This document shows, piece after piece, positions 45,876 through 57,958 of a DNA stretch of 64,000 nt. Below the pieces are notes generated by a model. The model was not told the DNA's origin. It saw only the letters and a list, made by a program, of their open reading frames with translations, and ran no database searches. The translations under genes were made by a program, and so were the position numbers. The stretch is from assembly GCA_020881915.1 (NCBI GenBank), contig JAJFPB010000005.1, positions 3,906,001 to 3,970,000 of the forward strand. Direction: 5' to 3'. Every line of letters begins with the position of its first letter. Position 1 is the stretch's first letter. The DNA is from Paramyrothecium sp. XJ0827. Taxonomy: Eukaryota; Ascomycota; Sordariomycetes; Hypocreales; Stachybotryaceae.

Positions 45876-48337
45876 GATGGACCTGCTGCGCAAAATCAGT
45901 TAAGACGGCATGATGATGATGGGTTGTGACACTCGTTCAAAACCGAGTCCTGCCAAGTCGAGGTGATTGCTCAACGCCAACACAACCTCCCATAAACAGT
46001 GGCTTGCCCGAAAAGAGTGCTTGGTTCTTGAAGAGGCATCAAAATTGCGGAAGGTGTCCATTTGCCGTGGGGCTTGAGGCTTGGGACCCCAGGTTCGTAC
46101 AAGGCTTCTGGACGGTACTTGCCGTCTTGGTTCTGTCATAGGATCATGTCAATTCAGCGCATCTAGATAGCCTTTCTGAGACAATCCTTGCTTGCGACAG
46201 GGTTCGTAGCCCTTCGGCTGGATGCGCGCACCAAACTGTGTCTGGCCTCCTCTAGTTGCTTGAGTGGCCAAGGATCTATACATGTCGGAGTGACCGGGAT
46301 AGTGGGCTGTCAGAACATTTGCTCTCGCTTAGTGGTCACGAGGTGAAGAACTCATTATCCGTCAATGAAACGTCTTCGCCATGTAGGAAGACTTGTATAG
46401 AGAAACGAAGAGAGTGTATGTTAGGAAGGGATTTGGAGTGAGTTGTGAAGAGGAAGTGGTGGTGTTTTCTATCTTCCTGTCAGGATTGTGATCGAACAGA
46501 GAATGATCGTTGTGCAGAAACAAAATCCATGAAACATGACTTTCCAAAAGAGTATCCCAAATAAGCCGATTTGGCAAGGTCACAAACGTTCCGTTTTGGT
46601 TGCATAGTACGCAGGACAAGGTTGAAGAACGAAGGTGCTCATTCATAGTTGTGACCCATCCTCAGCGCAATGACACGGGACAAATGTCTTGGTTGTGGTT
46701 GTAAGTGATCGTATTCCGGCACGTGGGAGGACTCCAGTCTCCGGGTGTGATGGTGATAATATCCCATTCCATACAGGTGATCAATATGTACGTTACTTGA
46801 CGCTGATACTCATCTGGAATATACTCAAGTTAGTCCAATGTAGCATGATCCGACTTGGAGTTTGTGATGACGATGATTGTTGTGGCCAACCACTCACTCA
46901 CGCAGGCCAGCACGAGTGGAACAGACCCTTGCCCCGAGCTTTTGGTTCCGGCCGATCACCTATCCAGAAGTTCGTCTTCCCCGCTATCGACCTGAAAGCT
47001 GCTGAGCATGAAGCATGCAGCTAAGACGTAATAGATGCAACCTCAAGTCATGCATTCCTGTGCGCAGAGCCTTGGTGCATTTGGCCCCCAAAACGCCATT
47101 GTCACTCGGTTCAATTCCTGTTTGTGCGGGTTCTGTCGGGTCCTCTACCCATAAGAGCTATCAGACGATAATCGAAAAGGGCCTTTTGAGGTAAGGAGAA
47201 AGGAGTGACAGGGCATTGCTGGATGACCCTGGTCCAAAATCAAGACCCCAAACGAGGCAGGTGGCTCGCATTGTCTCCAATAGGCTGGTTGGCTGATGCT
47301 TGACTGGCTAGGAGCTGAATAACTGAAAAATGATAACGGCCACTGCCGATCGCATTGTCCGTAGACAAGGGGCGCATGTCTCAAACACTCAACCCTGGGT
47401 CTTGTCATGTTGAAATCCTCTGTCGAGATGCTGTGGCTTCATGATGTTGACAGCAGCCAATAACGGAGGACATGGGCAAACGGGCCGGGCAACGGACATC
47501 CTGCTCTCACCAGCTGCTCTGGATAGACTAAATCCAGGTGCATTTGAACTGCATCCGGTAAACATAATTAATTTGCCCAAATACTTGACCAGGACTTTTC
47601 GCCCCTCTTGCATACAGGCATCAGAGGTCCATGTCGTAGATCCATCACTCGCGCTCTCTTCAAGGCCTCGGAGAGGCCATGTGCATTGACCGGCGCACAT
47701 CACTTGCTCTGCTGGGATCCAATGAAACCCATTGCATGGGTGAGGTGGTGTGAAGTAACCGCTCCCTTTGGACCTATTGGGGGCCAACGTGAGTTAAGCA
47801 GACAAGGCCGAGTAATGGCCCAGGCTCTTTGTAACCAAGGATGGAAGGTCCAGTTTCTCGTGAATGAGCAGTCCCAAGGGGAGTCCCGAGCCATTTGAGT
47901 GTTTTCTTGAGACCTGGGCCATCTGATTGCTCAGTAGCCAAATGACAGCTACACACCCACACAATCCCGTCCCCTCCGTTCCGTAGCCAATGACATGTTT
48001 CACTTTCGCTTCCTTGGCGACCTTGCCTGTGATGATTTGCGATGCCCACATGCACATGCCGGTTCCTGGTCAAAAACAAGGTCGGTGTCTGCCGACAAAT
48101 CGGTCATTCCGCCAGGGGATTTCTGCGGGGAGGCGCCAGCCGAGCAGTTCAACCCCCCTCTGATAAAGATATAAGGTGATTGACCATCCTGAATGTAGAT
48201 TCAGAAGGCCTTGCAGCTTCTATTTGGGCTCGTTGCTGCTAGTGACCCGGGCAATCCGTTTGTTTATGCCCATATAACATTACTGCGCTGCCGAATCCTA
48301 GCATCGACTGGTGATAATCGATAGTTGTTCAGTCAAG

Positions 48338-49585
48338 ATGAAGTTTCTCAGCAAGGTCTTGGCCTTGGCTAGCTTCATGCTGCCGGCCATCGTGGCCCAG
48401 AAACCTGCCGTGCCACTCTCATCGAGAAACCGCTGGATTCTAGACAAGAACAACCAGCGAGTGAAGCTTCGCTGCATCAATTGGGCTGGTCACATGGAAG
48501 CCAACATACCCGAAGGCTTGCATCGGCAGTCTATCGAATACCTCGCTGACTGGATAGCTGGCGAGGGCTTCAACTGTGTCCGCCTCACCTTTGCCATCGA
48601 CATGGCCCTCAACCCCGGCCTCAAAGTTGCCGAGTCCTTCCGCAATGCTGCGAAAGCCACCGGTACCGACGAGGCAGCCTTGTTAAGGCTGTACGACCAG
48701 GCTGTCCAGAAGAACAGCTTCCTTGCCACCGCCTCGATTCTTGACGTCTTCGATCGCGTCCAGGCTGTTCTTTGGGATCGAGGCGTGATGACCATTATAG
48801 ACAACCATGTCAGCAAGGCTGGTTGGTGCTGTAACCTCGACGACGGGAACGGCTGGTGGAGTGATGCTCCTATCTACCTGGCAGCCAACAGCCGCTACTT
48901 CCCAACGCAGCCTTGGCTTGACGGCTTGCAGAGGATGGCTCAATGGACTGTAGGAAAACCGGGCATAGTGGGATTCTCGTTGCGTAACGAGCTTCGAGCC
49001 CACGTTACGCAGATCCCATGGGCGGTCGATGTGTGGTATAATCGAATGACCCGAGCCGCAAAGCTCGTTCACGAAGCTAATCGAGACGTTCTCGTCATCG
49101 TTGGTGGCCTCAACGGCGGCACCGACCTATCTCCCCTTCGCGAACGGACTATGAGCGTAGGTGACTGGGCCGGCAAAAACGTCTGGGAAGCGCATATGTA
49201 CAGCTTTACCGTCACCACGCCCAACTTGGGAAGTTGCGACTTTGAGAGAGCTCAATACGGTGGGCTATTTGGCTTCGTTTTGGAGCAAAACCACAAATCC
49301 GTTGGCCCGCTCTTCCTTTCCGAGTTTGGCGTATCCATGCAAGGGGGTCCGCACAACGGTTTGTCTGATGAGGACCACGCATATCTGACATGTCTTGTCG
49401 GATACTTGGAGGGCAATGATGCCGACTGGGCACACTGGGCTCTCCAGGGATCCTATTACGTCCGCGATGGGGCTGTCGATCGAGATGAGAGCTGGGGTGC
49501 GCTGGACAACTCTTGGAGCCGCTGGAGAAATCCGGAATTCAAGAACATGCTGGGGAAGATGTTCCAGGTTACACAAGGGCCGTGA
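48338..49585 (+). CDS. Secreted GH5-family glycoside hydrolase
   Basis: Single exon, 415 residues. The start at 48338 gives a clean signal peptide (MKFLSKVLALASFMLPAIVA, cleavage after about residue 20). The TIM-barrel landmarks of GH5 are present: RLTFAIDMAL, TIIDNHVSKAGWCC, SLRNELR with the acid/base E218, WEAHMYSF, and FLSEFG with the nucleophile E329. The acid motif reads NEL rather than the common NEP, which I associate with GH5 subfamilies distant from classical cellulases. The substrate is therefore uncertain (beta-glucan, mannan or a glycolipid). The gene stands alone between long non-coding stretches; a TATA-like TATAAC lies near 48273. Confidence 0.9.
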   Translation: MKFLSKVLALASFMLPAIVAQKPAVPLSSRNRWILDKNNQRVKLRCINWAGHMEANIPEGLHRQSIEYLADWIAGEGFNCVRLTFAIDMALNPGLKVAESFRNAAKATGTDEAALLRLYDQAVQKNSFLATASILDVFDRVQAVLWDRGVMTIIDNHVSKAGWCCNLDDGNGWWSDAPIYLAANSRYFPTQPWLDGLQRMAQWTVGKPGIVGFSLRNELRAHVTQIPWAVDVWYNRMTRAAKLVHEANRDVLVIVGGLNGGTDLSPLRERTMSVGDWAGKNVWEAHMYSFTVTTPNLGSCDFERAQYGGLFGFVLEQNHKSVGPLFLSEFGVSMQGGPHNGLSDEDHAYLTCLVGYLEGNDADWAHWALQGSYYVRDGAVDRDESWGALDNSWSRWRNPEFKNMLGKMFQVTQGP

Positions 49586-50158
49586 AAAGGTGTATTATTA
49601 CGCGCAGGACGGCGAAAGGGGGTGATCATGGGGGAAAACACTATGTGTATTGAGGTCTCTTAGATATTCAAGTTGCTCATAAAGCGCTTTCATAGGTATG
49701 TTCCACGCATATGAAATCCAATTTGCCATTGCTTCCGCTGGTCTTGGTCGTGATAATGCCTGAACCCCACAACACACATGATTGCCGTGTGCGAATGATG
49801 CTGTGAAGCGAGACATTCCCATCGCGACGAGATGGGAAAGGCTTATACTTCGACATTCTGAGTGTTCGGTACCAAATCTTGGAGGACAATTTGATGGAGG
49901 TGAACCCACGTATGACACCCAGGTTGCGCGGATGCCTCGTCGGCAGTGTCTGTTGGATGGATGTGCAGCATGATCTGCAGGATTTGTCGCTAAGTGTAAA
50001 TCGTAGACATAATTGTGACACGCAAGAGACCATTCCTTGTCTTGTGTTTGACGTCCTAAATATGTTGGCTGCCACTGAGGAGACATTCGCAAGAGAACCG
50101 GAGTTGACGACAGAAAGCACGGCACTAAGACTTGTTCCAATGTCCTCGGAGCGCAATG
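49586..50158. other. Convergent 3' intergenic region
   Basis: Between the stops of the GH5 gene and the Med2-like gene. No gene or repeat recognised. Confidence 0.6.
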
Positions 50159-51348
50159 TCAGGTATTCTCCTTGTCAAGACCAAAGAATTCGGCGTCAAA
50201 GTCACCGTGTTCCATAAGAACAAAATTCTCGTCCCGGCTATTCATCAAATCGTCAAAGGTATCCTCACCGAGATTGCCGTCAATTTCGAAGTCAAAATCA
50301 GTGCCATCAGTAATATCGGGACCAAAATCATACGCTTGTTCCATGCCGTCGCCTCCGGTCTCCTTCTTCATATCCATCTCTGGGTTACTGACAGAATTGT
50401 CCTGTGCGTTCATGGAAGAGATGGCGTCTCCCGCCGCGGGTTTAGGCGGCAGCAAGGTATCCAGAGAAATGTCGTCAGTGCTGTCGGGGGGAGCAAATGT
50501 GGAGAGGTCAAAATCTGGCTCTTCGTCCTTTGTCGGTTGGTTTTCTTGAGAGTCGTTGTTAGTTGCAAGTGTGAAAGCCATGTCTGTGAAGTTGGGTTTC
50601 GAGTCTGGTTGCTCAGAACTGATTTCGGGCGGCGGTACATCGGGTGGTGCCTCCATGCTGGGCTCGTCCATCAGAGGCATGGGTGCCATGGCAGCTGGAG
50701 GCGCAGCATTGCCCTCAATCTTAACATCGGGAGTATCTTCAGCATCGAACAATGAGAGGTCCGACGGCGCCCCTTCCTCTTTCACGGGCGCCGTGACTGA
50801 AGCAGTCTCCGCAAGGTCCAGCCCCATGTCTGGGAAAGGCGCCATCTGTTTGACTTCTTCGCCTTGTGGCAAGGACCGGCTTCCAGCATCGGCGGGTGAA
50901 GAAGATTCTATGTCGATGACCATAGGGGACTTGGACTGAGCTTCTACAGGTTCCGGCGCCGGAATGGGTGGGTTCTTCTGGGCCTGCAACTCGGACATGT
51001 CACGAAGTAGTACAGACTTCGCCCTGATCTGGGAGGTTTCAGTGGATGAACCAGGGATCGCCAATTGGCTTGGTTGACGGAGTACATACAATGTCATTCT
51101 CTAGGTCATCCAGAGCTGAGTGGAATGTACGGATGGTCTCCGGCAGCTTCGACTGAAGGGTGCCGTGTGCTTGGGAAGCACTGCCGTGTCCATCTCTACG
51201 GGAGGCGCGGAGGGCTTTCCCGGTTTGCACGAGCTATGAAACCAAATCAGCAGCTGAAAGTAGAGTGAATGTGCCGTGCAGAGGAGCCTACCACATCCGT
51301 GACCATGAGCTGTAGGGTTTCTAACGGATCCTGCGTTTGGGATGCCAT
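50159..51348 (-). CDS. Acidic nuclear protein, candidate Mediator tail subunit (Med2-like)
   Basis: Minus-strand exons 51348..51292, 51233..51090 and 51028..50159 encode 356 residues; introns are 58 and 61 bp. Residues 1-85 are helical (DPLETLQLMVTDV, then ETIRTFHSALDDLENDI and RAKSVLLRDMSELQAQ) and resemble in layout the short N-terminal helix pair of fungal Med2. The remaining 270 residues are disordered and strongly acidic, with Pro/Ser blocks and repeated Asp-Phe patches (TDFDFEID, EDTFDDLMN), ending DFDAEFFGLDKENT, as in transcriptional activation or tail-module proteins. No catalytic motif is visible. The gene model is good; the Med2 name is inference from length, order and composition. 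Confidence 0.7.
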
Positions 51349-52476
51349 GGCTGTGAGGCTAGTGTTCTTGAACGCGACGTGGTGAACCAGCTGCCCTTGA
51401 CCAACCTTGCCTTTTTTGGTTTCTTTTCAGGCTATTTTCGATATGGTTCAACGATATGTCAGAAAGGAGGCACGATCCATGAATGCAAGAAGGCATGGAA
51501 GGGCGAAAAAAGGCCTGCGGACAGGTTCTAAACGTTTCCCGCTCTCGTGACCGTTGTGATATGCGTACAGAGTTGCAATGTGCAGGATTAAATAAAATAA
51601 AAAATTAGAAAGGTAAGAGATGGCACAGATATATCCGATGACGGTTTGTGGTATGCCAGCAGGTTGTGCTCAATGAGAACCACATCCAGCCAACTGAGGT
51701 GAATGTGGAGAGAGGCGAGGACCTGGTTTCAATGCCCTTTTTCGGTAGCGAATTGGGTACCCGAGCTTGGGCCACCGAATTCCTCAATGCTATTGGTTCA
51801 TGTCACGTTTCCCAGGTACGTACCTACTTTGCGCGCAAATAGCACACCTGCACCCCAAAGGCTTTGGAGAAGGCCCATGTGGCTGGTCGGACGGCACCTC
51901 AACAAGCACGGCAAAGGAGATGAACAGGAAGAGGAAAACCAGAAAATGGAAACATACAGCAGTCAGGAGTTTTCGCGGTACGAAGCACTGACGGGTCGCT
52001 GTTGCAGGCATTTATGAGGCGGGAACACACATCCCGGCTAGGTAGGTGGATAGGATACAGGTTTCTCGGTCGAGCTACCTCTCCTAGACTCGTCAGAAGG
52101 ACCAGTGAACAATTTGAAGCCATAATGTTTCCGTCTGCAGATATCCAATGCCATCACACCAGATTCGGATCCACGCAGCTTCTTCAAGGTAACGCCACCT
52201 CTTCTAAATCCCGTCGCTGTATGTGCAAGGCATGCAATACTGTAGTCAATCGAAAGCGCCTTGCCGAGGTCACAGAAAATATAATACCATACTACCTACT
52301 CTGTACCTTACACAACAAAATTGCTGGCTTGATTGGCCAAATGGAAGAAAGTGAGAGGTGGATCCGGAGAAAGCAGCTAACATCTGGACTATCTGCTTGA
52401 ATTTCGGTAATTTATTGTACCACATGCCGTTGCCCACAATGATGAAATTGGACACGTCTTGCTTTATATTGGAGAT

Positions 52477-52510
52477 GTGGTAATAAGCACTACGGTGCTT
52501 TTATCACCAC
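52477..52510. repeat. Near-perfect inverted repeat with a TACG loop
   Basis: GTGGTAATAAGCAC and GTGCTTTTATCACCAC flank the loop TACG. As RNA the centre would be a very stable cUACGg tetraloop hairpin. No associated gene is seen. Confidence 0.6.
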
Positions 52511-53459
52511 TGGAGGAACCACAATGAGATTAGCGACCTTGCCTCACGCGTGCCGAAGGGGACGGGGCCAATCACGTCCAGGAGGAGCCAGCCCACTTTA
52601 ACGGTCGCCTATGGATTCGGTTGGGAGCTGGCGTCTCGATGGAAGGTGAAACCCTGAACTGGCGGCATACAATCGGGTGTTCTGGCAAGGCAAAAAGGGG
52701 GAGAAACATCGGGCATATCGACAAGCGGAGAATCTATGTCACGGGCTTCCAGCACTAGGTTTTTGGGACGTCATTTATGCTTTGAAGAGTGTGTCCGATA
52801 CTGTGCAGGTGAGCATACCGCTCCTTCAGAACGCATCGTGGACATTAAACTTGAAGTCTACGACCAATCAAATGTTCCTGGGGGGTGCCAAGGGGACAGA
52901 TTGGCCATTCTGGCCTCCCGAGCCTTGCCTGGGTACCTGCTATGCCATGCCATGCCATGACATGACATGACCTGAACCTGCACCCTGCATAACCACGCTT
53001 GGCCTCTCAATTCTCAGTACGGTAGCCAGCCACAGAGGTATCGAGCCCCAGAACGACTACAGTTCCCAGCATACTGTGTGCTGCCATGTGATAGCTGCAC
53101 AGCTTGCATGCCTGGGGCTTCGAACGAACGGGTGCTGCCACTAGGGGCGGGCACAGTCGAAGGCAGAGAAGCTTGACTGTACTGAACCGTCCAATCGTGC
53201 GCATTGCCCACCCGTCAAGCCTAATCTCGCGAGTTGGGACGGACGGGGGTGGCAGCCACCAAGGTGGGGGCCCGCCGTCTCGTCCAGTCCCATAATCCAT
53301 TATTAGAGGGGACCCCCTCAGGAAATAAAGTCCCTGTATGGGCTAATAATACTGAGGTGAGGTGGGCGAGGTACAGATTGCATGCTGGGCGGGCTGGAGG
53401 GGTACCTGAGGTCCCCGTCCCGCACCGCACGAGACCCTCTCTGGCCGTGGCATGGCCCA

Positions 53460-53530
53460 GTAAGGTACCTCGTCCAATATTCCTTCGAACTTTCCCCTGC
53501 CTTACTTTACCTTACCTTACCTTACTACGC
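53460..53530. repeat. TACCT-rich island upstream of PUB1
   Basis: AAGGTACCTCG followed by tandem TTACC units (ACTTTACCTTACCTTACC), same vocabulary as the other islands but mostly in one orientation. Confidence 0.55.
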
Positions 53531-54092
53531 TACTACTCCCACTCTTCGCTCGCTCACCTCTTGTTTCTCGTTTCCATCTACATCCCCCCACAGCCATTGC
53601 AGAAATCCAACGTCCGACATTGCGGCGGCTGTTGCGATTTGGGACCAGGTCCGCTTGCGTCCGTTTCCTTATCGTTTTCTCTCTGCTTTGAGTTGAGCTT
53701 CTTCATTTTTCCTCTTTCCCCTCGGCCTCCACATCATCATATGTCTAGCCCTATGCTTGTGCTGTCTCTGCTTGGTTGATCACATCTCTCCCCACGTTGG
53801 CCCTTTCTCAACTGCATGACCTGACGTTACGACCGGCTCCCAAACTTCTGTTCCAACTCAGACGACTTTTCGATACACGCCTCTCAGCTACCCGCTGGAA
53901 CCACCGCTTATTGCAAGCTTTCCCATCCCTGCCGCTCGACTTTCAAGCATTCTTAATCAGCACTCGTGCGAGCTCATCTCCCCGCGCGCACTCCCCAAGC
54001 TCCTCACACTTGCGACTCCACCTCCAAGTATACAACTTTTTTTGCTGTCAGATTTCCTCACCCGCCGCACTTTTTCAACCACCACCGCAACC

Positions 54093-55778
54093 ATGGCCGA
54101 CTCTGGAGCTGCCGCCAATGCTGCGCAGATGGCTCCTCCTCCCCAGCCGAATGCCGGCACTCCTGGCTTCGATGGCGCCCAGCAGCCAGCCCAGCCCAAC
54201 CCAAACCATCCTCAGCCGCCATTGCTGCACATTCCCCAGAACACGAATCCGATCCCGACCGCCATCACCTCTCCTATGTCGGGGGTTGACCAGGGCGGTC
54301 TCATGTCTCCGAACAGTGCCGCTGCGGCTGCCTTCCGCCGCGCCGCGCCCGAACCAAACAAGCGGGCTCTCTATGTCGGTGGCCTGGACCAGCGGGTCAC
54401 CGAGGACGTGTTGCGCCAGATCTTCGAGACGACTGGCCACGTCCAGGGTGTCAAGATCATCCCTGACAAGAACGTGCGTGCGATCAGCTTCCGGCCTTGA
54501 CTTCTTATGTACGCTAATGCTTTGATTGGATATAGGCCAAGGGCTACAACTACGGCTTCATTGAATATGACGACCCCGGTGCTGCTGAGCGCGCCATGCA
54601 GACTCTCAATGGGCGTAGAGTTCACCAATCGGTAATTACGCCTGGCATGGTCCGGGATGAGTTCGAATAAGAGTGCTAACTGTCCGCACAGGAGATTCGG
54701 GTCAACTGGGCGTATCAGTCCAACACCACAAGCAAGGAGGATACCTCTGGCCACTTCCACATCTTCGTTGGCGACCTGTCCAATGAGGTCAACGACGAAG
54801 TCCTCCTTCAGGCTTTCTCAGCCTTCGGCTCTGTCTCGGAGGCCCGTGTCATGTGGGACATGAAGACGGGCCGCTCCCGTGGTTATGGCTTCGTAGCCTT
54901 CCGTGACCGACCCGAGGCCGAGAAGGCGTTGAGTTCCATGGACGGCGAGTGGCTGGGATCGCGAGCTATCCGTTGCAATTGGGCCAACCAAAAGGGTCAA
55001 CCTTCCATGGCTCAGCAGCAGGCTATGCAGGCTATGGGCCTCACCCCCACGACCCCCTATGGTCACCACCAGTTCCCGTCACACGGCGTCGCCAGCTATG
55101 AGGTGGTTCTAAGCCAGACGCCCAACTGGCAGACGACCTGCTATGTCGGTAACCTCACTCCCTACACCACACCCAATGATGTGGTGCCCCTCTTCCAGAA
55201 CTTTGGTTTCGTGGTGGAGTCCCGCTTCCAGGCCGACCGAGGCTTTGCTTTCATCAAGATGGACTCCCACGAGAACGCAGCCATGGCTATTTGCCAGATG
55301 AATGGATACAATGTCAATGGGCGCCCATTGAAGTGCAGTGTGAGTTGTCCATTTGGCGATACCTCGTTGGTTTGTAGTTGCTAACAACCTGTCTACAAGT
55401 GGGGCAAGGACAAGACGCCCACCACTGGAAGCTTTGACCCGGCACAGCCATTCAGCCCTGCAGCCACTCAAACACCTGGTGGCTTCCCGGCCACGCCTAC
55501 GTACTACCCGCAGTACAGTGGTAAGTAGAGCTAGTGAAAAAACTGCTTGCCGAACAGCAGCTGACTTGCGGTGTATAGGCCAATTCGGTGGTCAGCCTGG
55601 CAACTTTGCGGGCCCTCAATCGGCCTCTCCCGCGACGTACGGAGGCTCTCCCATGGGCTTTAACGGACCTCAGAGCGCCGGTGGTTACGGTCGTGGCCAG
55701 CAGCCCCCTCATGCGCAGTGGCCTCAGGCCCCCCCGGGTCAGAACTTCAACAACGGCTTCAGTGGTTACCAGCCCTAA
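54093..55778 (+). CDS. PUB1: Pub1/TIA1-type poly(U)-binding protein with three RRMs
   Basis: Exons 54093..54473, 54536..54631, 54692..55339, 55400..55520 and 55579..55778 encode 481 residues; introns are 58-62 bp. An Ala/Pro/Asn-rich N-terminus (1-88) precedes RRM1 (about 92-167, ALYVGGLD and YNYGFIEY), RRM2 (about 181-257, HIFVGDLS and RGYGFVAF) and RRM3 (about 291-362, CYVGNLTPYTT and RGFAFIKM). A Gly/Gln/Pro-rich tail follows (FGGQPGNFAGPQ). This order and the WANQKGQ linker after RRM2 are those of yeast Pub1 and animal TIA1, which bind U-rich mRNA, affect stability and splicing, and collect in stress granules. Confidence 0.95.
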
Positions 55779-57958
55779 GCCGAAGTCAGACAGGGTATAC
55801 CCGTGGACTACAAGGTTTGGAGCATTGGGATGCCAATTGTGGGCATCGCCATTGAGAGTGCAGATGCTTCGTGCTGTTGGAGATATCCGAATATTTCGCA
55901 AGAGCGGCTATTTCATGTGTTCTTACTCCTGCTTCTGGCTGTTCTTCCTGTCATCTTTCCCTCTTCTAGTATCTGGTTTTCTCATGATTGTACTCGACCA
56001 TTTACGGGTGACTGCACCGTCACATTTCCTTGCCCAGACAGCATTTCTAAGCCCTCATGTCTTGATGCCCAGCGTATCCTTATGTCAATCTATTTTCCTT
56101 TGGTCACGAATCTCTCATCTCTCTGTACTTGATATTCTGCTTCCTCTTGGGGACTGAAAAGGGAGGGCAAGTATCGAAGCATGTGTTTGATAAAAGTCGT
56201 TCTCAGGATAACGTTCAAAAGCATCAGCGAGGGAACCACACCCGGTGTTCTTTTTTTATTATCATCCAACTTTTTCTTTTAACTTTTTTTTACGAGATGA
56301 CGACTTTTCAGTTTGGTCAAAAACAATGCCCATTTTCAATGGGACGTTCCAAGTTTCCTGTTCGCAGCAAGCACGTGTTTGTGGAATCTCCTTCACGATG
56401 GCAACTGGACAAATGGTGTTCTATAGTAGTAGGCTGGTAATGCAGCAAGGTATACGGGGAGTGGAAGGATCGTAAGCAATGGGGTGGTTGCAGCGGCGGC
56501 CAATGAAGACAGCAATAGAGAAAGCATGGCGGAATGCCAGGCTCGCATGAGCAAGGTGCCACTTTCTTACAGTTCATTGAGTGTACGAATGAGAATCCTG
56601 AGCCTTCCAGGCTTCCAGGCTCTTCGAGCGAACAATCCGCCACCTGGGTGCGATGATCACTCCTTGCACTCTATGTGGTACCGAAGAAGTCTTGACCACC
56701 CTCGTGCCATAGACGAGGTGAGAAGGGACAGAAATGCTCTCAGTGTCGTCAGCTACGACGGTTAGCGAGCGGGTCAAGGATGGCATGTGGAGCTGGCTGT
56801 GATGGTCCAAAATCTTGGATGTGGGGTCGCTGTGGAGGAGTTTCCATCCTACCCTGCCCACTGCTACTGTAACTTACGTCCTCGTCCTGCTAGCATGTCG
56901 GCCATGGTCGGGCGCCTCTTCGGTGGCGGCCCGTTCACTAGATTATGGAATACGGCATGGTAGCTCTCAAAGCTACCACTAGTAGGAGCCAGGAGTTCCT
57001 CCGGAGGGCCATGTGCTCATTCCGCTTCTCTCCCTTCAGGCTGTGCCGACAGGGTGCGGGCCGTGATAATTGCAAGCTATGCCTGGCAGAACCCATGGAA
57101 CTGAAACCGTTAAGCGCGAAGAGAGCCGCTGCTGCCGGGTTGACCAAGGAAGAGGGAGGACGTAGGACATGGGCTGAACAGTTGTCGGCAGCCAGGTTAT
57201 GACAGCGAGGATGAGGAAAACGCGGCGACAGAGGAGCGGCAGTGGAGGCTGCGAGACATTATTTCAGGACCCCCAGTGAGCGGGGCGTTGGATTCATTGC
57301 AACCGTGCCTGTGCCCTTCCTGACGAGCCGCGTCGTGAGGAGTAACGTTGCTGGATTTCAGCGCAGGAACGAGTTTGGATTGTATCTGGGGAGGATGGGT
57401 CAAATCAAGGTCAGTGTAGTATGACTTGGAAATTTTGCTATGAAAGCAAAAGTGCAAATGGGCAAGCTGGCACTTTGAGAATGAACCAGTCCAGCGGGCG
57501 AAAAAGCGAGGTTAGACCGTGACGAAATGGCTGCGCCAGTGACGGACGAGGGTCCAGATCGGCTCCCTACCAGGCGAGGTAAAGGGACTGTACCATATCA
57601 GGTATCTTACCTTACGTAGGACCTTCAGGTGGATGGGGTGCATGCCAGGGTACAGGGATGACTTGATCTCAGACAGCCGCCACACGTTTGGAAGCTTTTG
57701 GGAGACAGCACACCACCCCAAACCAATTACGGGCGCCGGCATGCCACTGGACAAAGCGAGGAGACGCACTCTATAAAGACGACGCGCGGGTACGTGTTCT
57801 GATGATGCCATCCTGAAGAAAGCAATTGCCGTGCGGGTCATGCAAAAGAGAAGGTAAGGCAAGGTAAGCTAACTCAAGGTCGAATCCCTATCCTTATAGT
57901 TACCATACTTTTCCCGCAATCCAAGCCATCTCTTCCCTAGGTACTGGCGGTGGTATCA

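Larger units (their letters stand above)
44473..48337. other. Protein-gene desert with two 5S rRNA genes
   Basis: Nearly 3.9 kb without a supported protein gene. The only recognised genes are two 5S rRNA copies (45562-45680 and 45757-45875). An open frame near 46689-47024 is Cys-rich but has no ATG and was not accepted. No transposon protein is recognisable. Confidence 0.6.
51349..54092. other. Gene-free region upstream of PUB1
   Basis: About 2.7 kb with no supported gene. Visible: a UNCG-capped hairpin at 52477-52510, a CATGC/CATGA microsatellite near 52945-52972, a TACCT-rich stretch at 53460-53530 and a pyrimidine-rich leader before 54093. Confidence 0.55.

Noticed and set aside
46689..47024. 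Cys-rich open frame of 111 codons in the gene desert
   Set aside because: Starts with TTG, has no in-frame ATG before the Cys-rich part and no signal peptide; trial introns led to early stops.
22010..55778. Apparent concentration of RNA-related genes (two-RRM protein, DCP2, SRP9, SWD2, NCS2, PUB1)
   Set aside because: They are spread over 34 kb in mixed orientation among unrelated genes; chance grouping of housekeeping functions is the simpler view.
56895..56963. 22-codon ATG frame, MSAMVGRLFGGGPFTRLWNT at its start
   Set aside because: Resembles the start of a small membrane protein, but I found no convincing continuation or splice junction.
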